Of a stretch of 64,000 bases of DNA, positions 1-8,330 are shown piece after piece. The stretch is taken from positions 62,001-126,000 of the forward strand of contig QOQW01000012.1 in assembly GCA_003327425.1 (NCBI GenBank). The letters run 5' to 3'. The position numbers and the translations under genes were made by a program. Every line of letters starts with the position of its first letter. Positions within the stretch are counted from its first letter, which is position 1. The notes beneath the pieces were generated by a model. It was given only the letters and a program-made list of their open reading frames with translations, was not told where the DNA came from and did no database searches. The DNA comes from Candidatus Ozemibacter sibiricus. Its GTDB lineage: Bacteria > Muiribacteriota > Ozemobacteria > Ozemobacterales > Ozemobacteraceae.

Positions 1-745
1 GCTGGGCTTCCGCTGCCGCGATGGTCGCCTGATCGAGGCGGGCGGGCGGGGTTGGCCCCGGGGTGTCGGCCACCGGCAACGGGACCTGATATTTCATGCG
101 GCTGGCGGCCGGGAGCGTGCGATTGGCGGCCAGCTTCTTCCAGATGCCGCGGGCCAGAGCTTCGAGATCGTCGAGTTCCTGCTGCTCCTGGGTGGTCAGG
201 GTCCCTTTGCGGCGCAAGGCGGCGGCGGCCAGGCGGGCTTCGGCCAGCTTGTCGGCTTCTTTCCCTGGGGGAACCGTCTTGTCGAAGCGTGGTTTCGCCG
301 AGGGGGCGTTGGAGGTCAGGGGGCGCTTCGGGGGAAGGCCTTGGGGCCAGGCGGGTGGCCGGCTCGGCTGGTCGGCCGCATCATGGCGATGGGACGGGCG
401 CGAGGGGGTGGGTGAGCGTCCATACCATTGCGCTTCCAGCCGGCGGCGCCGTTCGGCCTCTTTCTGCTCCTGACGTCGCCGTCGCCGCTCTTCGCGCTGC
501 CGGGCCCGCTCGATGGCCCGTTCCTGGCGAGCCTGCTCGCGTTCCCAGGCCTGGGCATCGGTCGAGCCGGTGTTGTCGGGGCGCTCGATCTGGGGAGCCC
601 CCGGCATGGGGACGTCCGGGACCTGTCCGCCGGCCATGCTTTGCGCCTCCTCCCACGCTCCCGCGAAGGCCGCGGCGGGAAGGAGGATCAGGACCAGCAC
701 CCAAAAGAAGCGTGCCTGCCATTTCCTGTCACGAATTGGGTTCAT
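1..745 (-). CDS. exported charged coiled-coil protein, C-terminus cut by window edge
   Basis: An open frame runs from an ATG at 745 to the left edge without a stop, giving 248 codons. The product begins with a typical signal peptide (basic MNPIRDRKWQAR, hydrophobic FFWVLVLILLPAAAFA, likely cut before GAW). Residues about 60-110 are a highly charged Arg/Glu/Gln helix (EREQARQERAIERARQREE), then a Pro-rich linker, then a second helical region around residues 165-205. AGGAG lies 8 nt before the ATG and a good promoter sits at 793-821. No known family is recognised. A periplasmic or surface role is inferred only from the signal peptide. Confidence 0.75.
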   Translation of the reverse strand, partial: MNPIRDRKWQARFFWVLVLILLPAAAFAGAWEEAQSMAGGQVPDVPMPGAPQIERPDNTGSTDAQAWEREQARQERAIERARQREERRRRRQEQKEAERRRRLEAQWYGRSPTPSRPSHRHDAADQPSRPPAWPQGLPPKRPLTSNAPSAKPRFDKTVPPGKEADKLAEARLAAAALRRKGTLTTQEQQELDDLEALARGIWKKLAANRTLPAASRMKYQVPLPVADTPGPTPPARLDQATIAAAEAQ

Positions 746-792
746 GGGCGATCTCCTGGAGAGTAGGTGCATCGGGAACGGATTCCTGCTTG

Positions 793-821
793 GCAATAAT
801 GCTTTCCTGACGGTTTGTCAA
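793..821 (-). promoter_or_regulatory. sigma70-type promoter for the exported coiled-coil gene
   Basis: Read on the minus strand, TTGACA (816-821) is followed by a 17-bp spacer and TATTGC (793-798). The start codon at 745 lies about 40 bp beyond the expected transcription start. The perfect -35 and ideal spacing support it; the -10 is only a partial match. Confidence 0.5.
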
Positions 822-950
822 GCCCATGGGCGGGGGAAAGCGACGCTGGCACGGTGATCTGGCGGGGCGTCCCGAACCCACGGGGCGAATCGATCACGAG
901 GCCTCGAGGGGAGCGCGCGGAGGAGGGCGGCGGGCGCGCCCCCGTGGAGT

Positions 951-2489
951 TCAGGGCTGGCCGAAGGGATCCATGGTGCGATACTGGATCGCCTCGGCGA
1001 TGTGGGGCGTGCTGATCAGAGGCTCCCCGGCCAGATCGGCGATGGTGCGGGCGACGCGGATGATCTTGTCGTAGGCGCGGGCCGACAGGCCGAAGCGCCG
1101 CACGGCTTCGAGCAGCAGGTGCCGAGCTTCCTCCGAGAGCTGGCAATCCTTTCTCAGGTCGCGCGCCGGCAGATGGGCATTGAGGATGGGCGGGCGGCGC
1201 GGATGCCGCTGGATCTGGCGGCGACGGGCGGCGATCACCCGCTCGCGCACGGCTGCCGAGGATTCGCCGGCGGCCGGGCCGACCACCTCTTCGGCCGACA
1301 GGCGCGCCACTGGGATCTGCAGATCGATCCGATCGAGCAGGGGGCCCGACACCCGTTGCTGGTAGGCCCGGACCTGGGTCGGGGTGCAGGTGCAGGGTCG
1401 CTGCGGGTCGGTGAGATTGCCGCAGGGACAGGGATTCATGGCGGCGACCAGCAGGAAACGGGCAGGGAAGGTCGTGGTATGGGCGGCGCGGGCGATCGAG
1501 ACGCGGCCTTCCGACAGCGGTTCGCGCAGCACCTCGAGGACGGTCTTCTTGAATTCGGGCAGTTCATCGAGGAAGAGGACCCCATGGTGGGCGAGCGACA
1601 CCTCGCCGGGGGCCGGGTGTCGCCCGCCCCCGATGAGGGCGACGTCGGAGATGGTATGGTGCGGGTCGCGGAACGGGCGGTCGCGCAGGATGCCATGTCC
1701 CGAGGCCAGCAGGCCTTTCACCGAATAGATGCGGGTCACTTCGAGCGCTTCGTCGAAATCCAAGGGGGGCAGCAGGGTGGGCAGGGCGCGGGCCAGCATC
1801 GTCTTGCCGGTGCCGGGCGGGCCGGCCAGCAGCAGATTGTGGCCGCCCGCCGCGGCGATTTCGAGGGCCCGGCGGGCCATCGGCTGGCCCTTGATCTCGG
1901 CCAGGTCGATGGCCGCGAACAGGGGCGGCGGCGGCGGGCGATCGGGGGCCGGCACATGGCGTGGCAAGGGGCCGGTGTCGCGCAGGGCCGCCACCAGGTC
2001 GGCGAGGGTGGCGAAGGCATGGACGGGCAGGTCGGGCACGGCCGTGCCTTCCGCGGCATTGTCGAGGGGGATCACCAGGCCGCGCAAGCCCTGTTCTTTG
2101 GCCAGCAAGGCCAGAGGAAGAATGCCGCGGGTGTGCCGGAGGCGCCCGTCGAGCGACATCTCCCCGACGAACAGCAGGTCGGCGATGCGCTCGAGCGGCA
2201 GTTCGCCCAGGGCGGCCAGCAGGCCGATCGCGATGGGCACATCGAGGCCGGCTCCTTCCTTGCGGATATCGGCGGGGGCGAGGTTGACCGTCAGCCGGCG
2301 CGCCGGCAGCTCGTAGCCGGCGTTCTTGAGCGCGGCCCGGATGCGCTCACGAGCCTCGCTGACCGCGGTATCGGGCAGCCCGACGACGGTGAAGGCCGGC
2401 AGGCCGCCGGCGATGTCGACCTCGACCTCGACGAGGAGCGGTTCGCAGCCGCTGATGGATCCGGTCAGAACCCTGGCGAACCTGGACAT
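951..2489 (-). CDS. comM: YifB/ComM family Mg-chelatase-like AAA+ ATPase
   Basis: A 512-residue protein of normal length for the family, starting MSRFARVLTGSISG. The first ~190 residues are the ribosomal-S5/Lon-like fold of YifB proteins (VDIAGGLPAFTVVGLPDTAV, then NLAPADIRKEGAGLDVPIA). An AAA+ domain follows with Walker A GPPGTGKT, Walker B LFLDELPEF and a Cys-rich insert (CPCGN...CTC). The C-terminus is the Mg-chelatase-like helical domain. In Haemophilus and Vibrio, ComM is a helicase that promotes branch migration during transformation; whether this organism is competent cannot be told. AGAGGA precedes the ATG. It is transcribed away from the next gene, across a 218-bp divergent gap. Confidence 0.95.
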   Translation of the reverse strand: MSRFARVLTGSISGCEPLLVEVEVDIAGGLPAFTVVGLPDTAVSEARERIRAALKNAGYELPARRLTVNLAPADIRKEGAGLDVPIAIGLLAALGELPLERIADLLFVGEMSLDGRLRHTRGILPLALLAKEQGLRGLVIPLDNAAEGTAVPDLPVHAFATLADLVAALRDTGPLPRHVPAPDRPPPPPLFAAIDLAEIKGQPMARRALEIAAAGGHNLLLAGPPGTGKTMLARALPTLLPPLDFDEALEVTRIYSVKGLLASGHGILRDRPFRDPHHTISDVALIGGGRHPAPGEVSLAHHGVLFLDELPEFKKTVLEVLREPLSEGRVSIARAAHTTTFPARFLLVAAMNPCPCGNLTDPQRPCTCTPTQVRAYQQRVSGPLLDRIDLQIPVARLSAEEVVGPAAGESSAAVRERVIAARRRQIQRHPRRPPILNAHLPARDLRKDCQLSEEARHLLLEAVRRFGLSARAYDKIIRVARTIADLAGEPLISTPHIAEAIQYRTMDPFGQP

Positions 2490-2707
2490 GGTGGCCTGTC
2501 CTCTTGCACGATGGATGGCCGGTTCGGTATAGTTACCCCGTGAACGTGGACCGGCGCCCGTCTTCCCGTGGGAGGATACTCGGCTGCCCCTTTCCGGTCA
2601 AGAACTTCCTGCCTCGCATGGGGGTTCGGTCGCGGCCGGGCATGATCCTGCCTGGCAGCCTGGCGCCGATTGGCCAACCGTGAGCATTCGAGGAGAATGA
2701 CGAGCCT

Positions 2708-4195
2708 GTGAAAGAATCCCCGGCCCAGGCGGCGGCCTCGCAGTCTGCTGCCCCGAGTCCAGCCACCCCGTCCAGCGGGGCGGCCAACGGTCTGGAACAG
2801 GCCCAGACCATCGAAGACGCGATCCGGCAGGGCAATTTCGCCCTGGCCGAGCGCAAGCTCGAGCAGTACCGTCTCGAATACGGCAAGACGCCGCAATACC
2901 TCTTCTTCCTGGCCAAAGCCAAGCTCGGGCAGAAAGAGTACGCGGCCGCCAATGAGCTATTCAAGACCCTCTACTACTATTATCCGGTCTTCATGGCCGA
3001 TCGGCCTGACTACACCCAGTTCAAGCAGGAATACATCAACCCACCTCTCGAACGGGCCCGCTCGCTCTGGAATCAGGCCCTGGCCCGCTTGACGGCCAGC
3101 GATGCCTCGCCGAAAGGAGCGAGCGCCGAGGCGGGCGCCGGAGAGGGCGCGGCGGCCGGGTCCGGGGCCTCGGCCGCCAGGCGAGACGCCAGCCAGAACG
3201 GAAGCGGCGGCCTGAGCGTCCAGGAACGCGACGAGATCAAGAAACTGCTCGAGCAGTCGGCAGCCGACTTTCAACGGGTGCTGGCCATCGAGCCCAAGCA
3301 TATCGATGCCCTGACCGGCCTGATCCAGGTCGTTTCGGAGATGGGCAACGCCGAAGAGGTCTTGCGGCTGAAGGAACGTCTCGAGGCGGCCCCCGCCCAT
3401 TGGGAAGGACTGCACCGCAAGCGGGCCGAGAACACCTACCTCGAGGCGCGCAAGGCGTTTCGCGAGGAGAACCTCGAACTGGCCAATCGCATTCTCACCC
3501 TGGGCATCGAGGGCATGCCCGACGATCCCAATCTGCTGGTGCTGAAGGCCGAGATCCTGCTCAAGAAGCAGATGTTCCGCGAGGCGATGGCCTGCGTCGA
3601 TCTGGTGCTGCGTCGGTTCGACAACCATTCCGAAGCCTTGCGCACCCGCGGCAAGATCCAGGCGGCCCGGTTCGACCACGATTTCAGCCGGGCCCAGGAG
3701 CTCCTGCTCGAGGCCGAAGAGCAACCGACCGGCTCCCCGGCCCAGAATGCCAAGGCCCGGGAAGCGCTCGACCATTTCCTCGAGGCGCTCAATTTCGACC
3801 CGGCCAATATGCTGGTGCTGTCAGGGGTCTACCGGTGCCACATGCTGTTGAACAATCCGCTCAAAGCCCACCAGGCCCTGAACCGCATCAAGGAACTCGA
3901 CCCCCACTTCAAGATTCCGACCCCGCGCAGCAAGGAGCTCGAACAGGAAGAGGAATTCATGCCCGATCCCTGCTTCGTGGCGACGCGGCTGTTCGGGCCG
4001 CTGGCCCCGGAAACCTGCGCGCTGCGGGCCTTCCGCGATCGACACCTCGTCCGGTTCGCCCTCGGGCGACTCGTCATCGCTGCCTATCGGCGCCTGGGGC
4101 CCGCGTTGGCGGCCCGGCCGGAGCGGGGCCCGCTGGTGCCGCTCCTGCGTCGGCTGGTGCGGAAACTGGCCCAGGCCGTCGCGGTGTGCCGCTGA
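2708..4195 (+). CDS. TPR protein with CFI-box C-terminal domain
   Basis: A 495-residue protein with a GTG start at 2708 and GAGGAG about 12 nt upstream; a nearby ATG at 2697 is out of frame and hits a stop after four codons. Residues 1-30 are an Ala/Pro/Ser linker. TPR-like helices run from about 35 to 95 and 170 to 410, separated by a Gly/Ala/Ser-rich spacer (about 135-165). The last ~80 residues begin CFVATRLFGPLAPETCALRAFRDRHL, the pattern of the CFI-box-CTERM domain (CFIATAAYGS...VLRxFRDxxL), and end in a hydrophobic basic helix. The domain's function is not known. No signal peptide is seen. Probably a scaffold. Confidence 0.8.
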   Translation: MKESPAQAAASQSAAPSPATPSSGAANGLEQAQTIEDAIRQGNFALAERKLEQYRLEYGKTPQYLFFLAKAKLGQKEYAAANELFKTLYYYYPVFMADRPDYTQFKQEYINPPLERARSLWNQALARLTASDASPKGASAEAGAGEGAAAGSGASAARRDASQNGSGGLSVQERDEIKKLLEQSAADFQRVLAIEPKHIDALTGLIQVVSEMGNAEEVLRLKERLEAAPAHWEGLHRKRAENTYLEARKAFREENLELANRILTLGIEGMPDDPNLLVLKAEILLKKQMFREAMACVDLVLRRFDNHSEALRTRGKIQAARFDHDFSRAQELLLEAEEQPTGSPAQNAKAREALDHFLEALNFDPANMLVLSGVYRCHMLLNNPLKAHQALNRIKELDPHFKIPTPRSKELEQEEEFMPDPCFVATRLFGPLAPETCALRAFRDRHLVRFALGRLVIAAYRRLGPALAARPERGPLVPLLRRLVRKLAQAVAVCR

Positions 4196-4547
4196 GCGGG
4201 GAGCCGTCGTCGCGCGTCCTCGCGGCCTGCCGTGGCATGCCATCCTGGCGCCGCGCGGCCGCCCGGTCGGGTCGTCGCCTGGTGGCCCGCCGCCGGGGCC
4301 ATGGTTGCGCGGTTTCGGACTGAGGAGCGGTCGAGGGCCGGCGACCGAACCTTCGTCGGTTCCCGGCCAGGTCGCTCTCGCACGATAGACAACTTCGCGA
4401 ACGGCCGCCAGCGTGCTGTCAGCGGTGGTGGTGTCGGTCAGGCGGCTCGAACCTGACGGGCCAAGGCCGAGGGCCGGGGCTGATCGCTGCCCAACTCGCC
4501 CCGGAACCGCGTCGGTCGCGATCGGCGGGCGGCGGGAACCGGGCGGC
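4196..4547. other. intergenic region between convergent genes
   Basis: 352 bp between the stop of the TPR/CFI-box gene and the stop of ptb, which face each other. Apart from the hairpin at 4336-4368 I see no credible gene, tRNA or promoter; short frames here lack ribosome sites and family features. Confidence 0.5.
4336..4368. terminator. candidate bidirectional hairpin between convergent genes
   Basis: Arms 4336-4347 (GGCCGGCGACCG) and 4357-4368 (CGGTTCCCGGCC) form a 12-position stem with one mismatch and one G-T pair around a 9-nt loop. There is no clear T-tract on either strand, so intrinsic termination is only possible. Confidence 0.3.
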
Positions 4548-5429
4548 TCAGCCCCAGCCGGCGAGCCCGAGCTTGATCGAGTTGAGGCGGGTCTGGCGGT
4601 CGTCGCTGCGTGAGAGCATGATCACCGGCACGGTGGCGCCGAGCACGACGCCGCCGGCCGGCAGGCCGCCGAAATACAGGATCGACTTGCCCAGCACATT
4701 CCCGGTGTCGATGTCGGGGACGACCAGGATGTCGGCATGGCCGGGCACCTCGCCATGCAGGCCCTTGTGATGGGCCGATTCTTCGCAGACGGCGTTGTCG
4801 AGGGCGAGCGGGCCGTCGACCAGGCAGTCCTTGAACTGGCCGCGTTCGCCCATGCGGGCGAGCACCGCGGCATCGACCGAACTGGGCATCTTGAACGACA
4901 CCGTCTCGACCGCTGACAGCACGGCGACCTTGGGCCGGGCGATACCCAGCCGTCTAGCGAAGCCGACGGCATTGACCAGGATGTCGTGCTTTTCCTCGAG
5001 GGTGGGGTGGGGGATCATCCCGCCGTCGGTGAGGAGGCGGAAGGAGCCCTGCCATTCGTAGACGAGCACGTGAGACAGGACATTCCCCTGCCGAATGCCG
5101 GTCTCTTTGTGGAGGATGGCCTTGAGCAGCACGGGGGTCGACACCGAGCCCTTCATCAGCGCCCTGGCCGCGCCGGTGCGCACCAGTTCGACAGCGCGCG
5201 CCGCGGCCTCCTCCTCCGACTGGACGGGCACGAGGCGTGGCGTGAAGCCGGGGGTGACGCGGTGCAGCAGCTCGCGCATGGGGGCTTCCCGGCCGACGAA
5301 CAGGCAGTCGACATACCCGAGGTCGGTGGCCTCGCGGGCAGCGAGGACGGTTTCGGGGTCTTCGGGCAGGCAGATGGCGAGCGGGATCTTCTGGGACTGC
5401 AGGCGGGTTTCGAGCGTGGCGAAATTCAT
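4548..5429 (-). CDS. ptb: phosphate butyryltransferase
   Basis: A 293-residue member of the phosphate acetyl/butyryltransferase family (usual length about 300). It interconverts butyryl-CoA plus phosphate with butyryl-phosphate plus CoA in the cytoplasm. Family blocks are visible: ARALMKGSVSTPVLLKAIL, RLLTDGGMIPHPTLEEKHDI, the VAVLSAVETVSFKMPSSVDA stretch, and the C-terminal HADILVVPDIDTGNVLGKS followed by GGVVLGATVPVIMLSRSD. It lies 39 bp downstream of buk on the same strand, so the two probably form an operon supplying ATP from butyryl-CoA, or activating butyrate. Branched-chain acyl-CoA may also be a substrate; sequence alone does not decide. Confidence 0.92.
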   Translation of the reverse strand: MNFATLETRLQSQKIPLAICLPEDPETVLAAREATDLGYVDCLFVGREAPMRELLHRVTPGFTPRLVPVQSEEEAAARAVELVRTGAARALMKGSVSTPVLLKAILHKETGIRQGNVLSHVLVYEWQGSFRLLTDGGMIPHPTLEEKHDILVNAVGFARRLGIARPKVAVLSAVETVSFKMPSSVDAAVLARMGERGQFKDCLVDGPLALDNAVCEESAHHKGLHGEVPGHADILVVPDIDTGNVLGKSILYFGGLPAGGVVLGATVPVIMLSRSDDRQTRLNSIKLGLAGWG

Positions 5430-5468
5430 GGGGAACCTCCTGGCGGGTGATGCCCGGACATGGCCGGG

Positions 5469-6539
5469 TCAGACGTACTCCTGCACGATCGCCGGGTTGG
5501 CGAGGGCGTTCAGGGCATGGGCGGCCAGCGCCTTCATCTCGTTCTGCCCGGGTTTGACCACCACGGGGGCGAGGAAGCGGACCCGGTCGCTGATCCAGTT
5601 CACGACGCGGGCGTTGTGGGCGATGCCGCCGGTCAGGATGATGGCGTCGATCTGCCCGGCCAGCACGACGGCCATGGCGCCGATGGCCTTGGCCACGCCG
5701 TAGGCCATGGCCTCCAGCACGAGGGCGGCCTTGGCATCGCCGGCGACGATGCGCGCCTCGACCTCGCGCACGTCGGCCGTGCCGAGGTGGGCCACCAGCC
5801 CGGCCTGGCCGTTGAAGATCTTGCGCCAGTCCTTGACCGGTCGGGAGTCGCTGGCCAGCAGCTTGAGCAGCCCGGAGAGCGGCAGGGTGCCCGCCCGTTC
5901 GGGCGAGAAGGGACCGGAATCAGAAGAGCTTTCGACGTCGATCAGCCGGCCCTGGCGATGGGCGGCGACGGAGATGCCGCCTCCGAGATGCGCGACGATG
6001 ACGTTCAGGCGGTCGGCTGGTCGGCCCTGCTCGGCGGCCCATTCCCGGATGACGGCCTTGATGTTCAGGGCATGGCTGTAGGTCGGGCGCGGCAGGGCGG
6101 GCCAGCCGCTGAGGCGCGCCACCTCCTCGAACTCGTCGACCGAGACGGGGTCGGCGATGAAGGCGGGCCGTCCGGCCGGGGCGGCCAGGGCGTGGGCCAG
6201 CATTCCACCGAGGATGGAGGCGTGATCGACGCACCGGCCTTCCCGAATGTCGGTCAGGTAGGCCTCATTGATGCGGTAGACGCCGCTGCGCAACGGCTTG
6301 AGCGGGCCGCCTCGCCCGATGATGGCCGCGCAATCAGCAGGGGTGATGCCCCACGCGTTCAGGGCCTCGGTCAGGGCCTGTCGGCGGAATTCCAGCTGCT
6401 CGAGGTTGCTCTTGAACCTGGCCAGCTCGGCGGCCGGGTGGCTGACCTCCTGGGCGCGGACCTGGTCGGGGCCTTCGAACAGGGCGATCTTGGTCGAAGT
6501 GGAACCGGGATTGATGACGAGAATGCGTGAATTGGACAT
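5469..6539 (-). CDS. buk: butyrate kinase
   Basis: A 356-residue acetokinase-family enzyme (ASKHA fold). The N-terminus SRILVINPGSTSTKIALFEG is the phosphate-1 loop, VIVAHLGGGISVAAHRQGRLID the phosphate-2 region, and AIILTGGIAHNARVVNWISDRV the adenosine motif. These and the length favour butyrate kinase over acetate kinase (about 400 residues). It transfers phosphate between butyryl-phosphate and ADP, giving ATP and butyrate. It is the upstream gene of the buk-ptb pair. A branched-chain fatty acid kinase role is an alternative. No clear promoter is seen in the 47-bp gap behind it, so it may be co-transcribed with the Nudix gene. Confidence 0.92.
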   Translation of the reverse strand: MSNSRILVINPGSTSTKIALFEGPDQVRAQEVSHPAAELARFKSNLEQLEFRRQALTEALNAWGITPADCAAIIGRGGPLKPLRSGVYRINEAYLTDIREGRCVDHASILGGMLAHALAAPAGRPAFIADPVSVDEFEEVARLSGWPALPRPTYSHALNIKAVIREWAAEQGRPADRLNVIVAHLGGGISVAAHRQGRLIDVESSSDSGPFSPERAGTLPLSGLLKLLASDSRPVKDWRKIFNGQAGLVAHLGTADVREVEARIVAGDAKAALVLEAMAYGVAKAIGAMAVVLAGQIDAIILTGGIAHNARVVNWISDRVRFLAPVVVKPGQNEMKALAAHALNALANPAIVQEYV

Positions 6540-6586
6540 GGATCAGGCAACCTCGGAAAGGATGTGAGACGATCGCGCAAGCCCGT

Positions 6587-7015
6587 TCACAACAGTTCCC
6601 CCCAAGGAAGATGGCGGGCGGCGATCAGATCGGCCGGGCAGAATTCGGCCCAGGGGAAGCCGGCGGGGGTGAACCAGCCGGTCTCGTGAGCCGGGGTGGC
6701 GGCTGGCGGTTCGGGCAGCAGAGAGCAGGTCACGAAATGCAAGCGCACCGTCTTGTCGGGATAGTCATGCTCGAGCACCAGCACCCGGTGGCGCGCCCTC
6801 ACGCGCAGGTGCAGCTCTTCGAAGATCTCGCGCTCGACGGCGGCCGGCGCCGATTCGCCGGGCTCCATCTTGCCGCCGGGGAACTCCCACAGGCCGTCGA
6901 GGGCGCCGCCGACCCGGCGGGCCAGCAGGACCTGACCGTCCCGGATGATGACGGCGGCGGCCACATCGATGGGGGGGCCGAGCGGTCGGGCGCACGAGGC
7001 GGAGGGCTGGGTCAT
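6587..7015 (-). CDS. mutT: MutT-type Nudix hydrolase
   Basis: A 142-residue single-domain Nudix protein. The Nudix box is GGKMEPGESAPAAVEREIFEEL with the metal-binding REIFEE present, but the usual Gly after EEL is absent. Preceding ALDGLWEFPGGK matches the MutT/8-oxo-dGTP diphosphatase subgroup, which cleans oxidised nucleotides from the pool, so the symbol is tentative. It overlaps the upstream methyltransferase gene by 4 bp (ATGA-type junction), so translation is probably coupled. Confidence 0.85.
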   Translation of the reverse strand: MTQPSASCARPLGPPIDVAAAVIIRDGQVLLARRVGGALDGLWEFPGGKMEPGESAPAAVEREIFEELHLRVRARHRVLVLEHDYPDKTVRLHFVTCSLLPEPPAATPAHETGWFTPAGFPWAEFCPADLIAARHLPWGELL

Positions 7016-8187
7016 GGGCCGACCTCCAGCAGGAAGCCTTTGAGATAGCGGCCTTCGGGGTGAGCGAGGGCCACGGGGTGGTCGGGGGCGTGGTGGGTTT
7101 CGGCCAGCAGCCGGAGCGGGCGGCGAAGCCGGCTGGCCACCTGGCCGAGCATGTCGAGGAAGGCGTCGCGGTGGACGTGGCCGGTGCAGGATGCGGTGAA
7201 CAGCAGCCCGCCGGCGGGCAGCCGCCGACAGGCCTCGAGATTGAGCTTGTGGTAGGCCCGGAGGGCCTGCGGCACCTCGGCCTGGCTGCGGGCCAGGCTG
7301 GGCGGATCGAGGACGATCAGATCGAAGGATTCGCCAGGCGCGGTCAGGAATTCGAACATGTCGGCGGCCTGCAGGGTGTGGGCGGGGCCGGAGAACCCGT
7401 TGAGTTCGAGGTTGGCGGCCGCCTCGGCCAGGGCCGGCTTCGCACAGTCGACGGTGACCGTCCGGGTGGCGCCGCCGGCGATGGCGGCGACGGTGAATCC
7501 GCCGGTGTAGCCGCAGACGTTGGCGACCCGGCGGCCGCGCGCGATCCGGCGCACCAACTGGCGGTTCTCGCGCTGGTCGAGGAAGAACCCGGTCTTCTGG
7601 CCGTGCTCCAGATCGGTCTGGAAGAGCAAGCCGGCCTCGCGGAATCGGACGCGGGTCGGCAGCGACCGGCCGTGCAGCAGCCCGGCCCGGGCGGTGGCGG
7701 CCTTCTTGACCTGGTTGCGGCGCCAGATCCAGCGCACGTCGGGCAGCAGGGTGCGGAGCAGCGCCACCAGCTCGTCGAGGTACGGCTCGAGCCCGAGGGA
7801 ATACAACTGGACCGACAGGGCCTCGGCGTAGCGGTCGATGACCAGCCCGGGCAGGCCGTCGCCTTCCCCGTTGACCAGCCGGTAGGCGGTGGTCTCATCG
7901 CCGGGGAACAGGCTCTGCCGCAGGGCCACGGCCCGGCGCAGGCCGTCGGCCAGCCGCTGGCGCAGGGGAGCGCCGGCCCGGCCCTCGACCAGTCGCACCA
8001 GAATGGAAGAATCGGGGTCGACATAGCCGCAGCCGATCTCCGTGCCTTTATGGGAGAGGACCAAGACCTCCTCGCCCATCTCGAGAGCCGGCAGCGGCCC
8101 GGCCAGGGCCTCCCGGAACACCCAGGGATGCCCCTTCAGGAGCGAGAATTCGCGGTTCTTCTTCAGGGTCAACGGGCGGGGACTCAT
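7012..8187 (-). CDS. rlmI: RlmI-type class I rRNA methyltransferase
   Basis: 391 residues, the usual length for RlmI/YccW-type 23S rRNA m5C methyltransferases. The first ~80 residues are a PUA-like RNA-binding domain (FSLLKGHPWVFREALAGP...GCGYVDPDSSILVRLV). A middle domain follows, then a Rossmann methyltransferase with QKTGFFLDQRENR, the SAM loop VANVCGYTGGFTVAA and motif IV VLDPPSLARS. SFDLIVLDPPS and FTASCTGHV (candidate catalytic Cys) are in place. Family members modify 23S rRNA; the exact base here is inferred. First gene of a likely rlmI-mutT-buk-ptb run. Confidence 0.9.
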   Translation of the reverse strand: MSPRPLTLKKNREFSLLKGHPWVFREALAGPLPALEMGEEVLVLSHKGTEIGCGYVDPDSSILVRLVEGRAGAPLRQRLADGLRRAVALRQSLFPGDETTAYRLVNGEGDGLPGLVIDRYAEALSVQLYSLGLEPYLDELVALLRTLLPDVRWIWRRNQVKKAATARAGLLHGRSLPTRVRFREAGLLFQTDLEHGQKTGFFLDQRENRQLVRRIARGRRVANVCGYTGGFTVAAIAGGATRTVTVDCAKPALAEAAANLELNGFSGPAHTLQAADMFEFLTAPGESFDLIVLDPPSLARSQAEVPQALRAYHKLNLEACRRLPAGGLLFTASCTGHVHRDAFLDMLGQVASRLRRPLRLLAETHHAPDHPVALAHPEGRYLKGFLLEVGP

Positions 8188-8330
8188 CAGGGTCTCATGC
8201 TACCAGTCTGGCGCGGCCTGGGCAAGATGCGCCGCGTGGCCTGACGGGGAGAACCGCCGAGCCGGCCGAGGCGGAAGCGGGCGAGGGCGGAGCCCCGCGC
8301 CGGCGGCCGCGGGCCATGGGGTGTCGCGCT

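Noticed and set aside
1002..2543. 513-codon plus-strand frame
   Set aside because: Antisense shadow of comM caused by high GC; no ribosome site or family motif.
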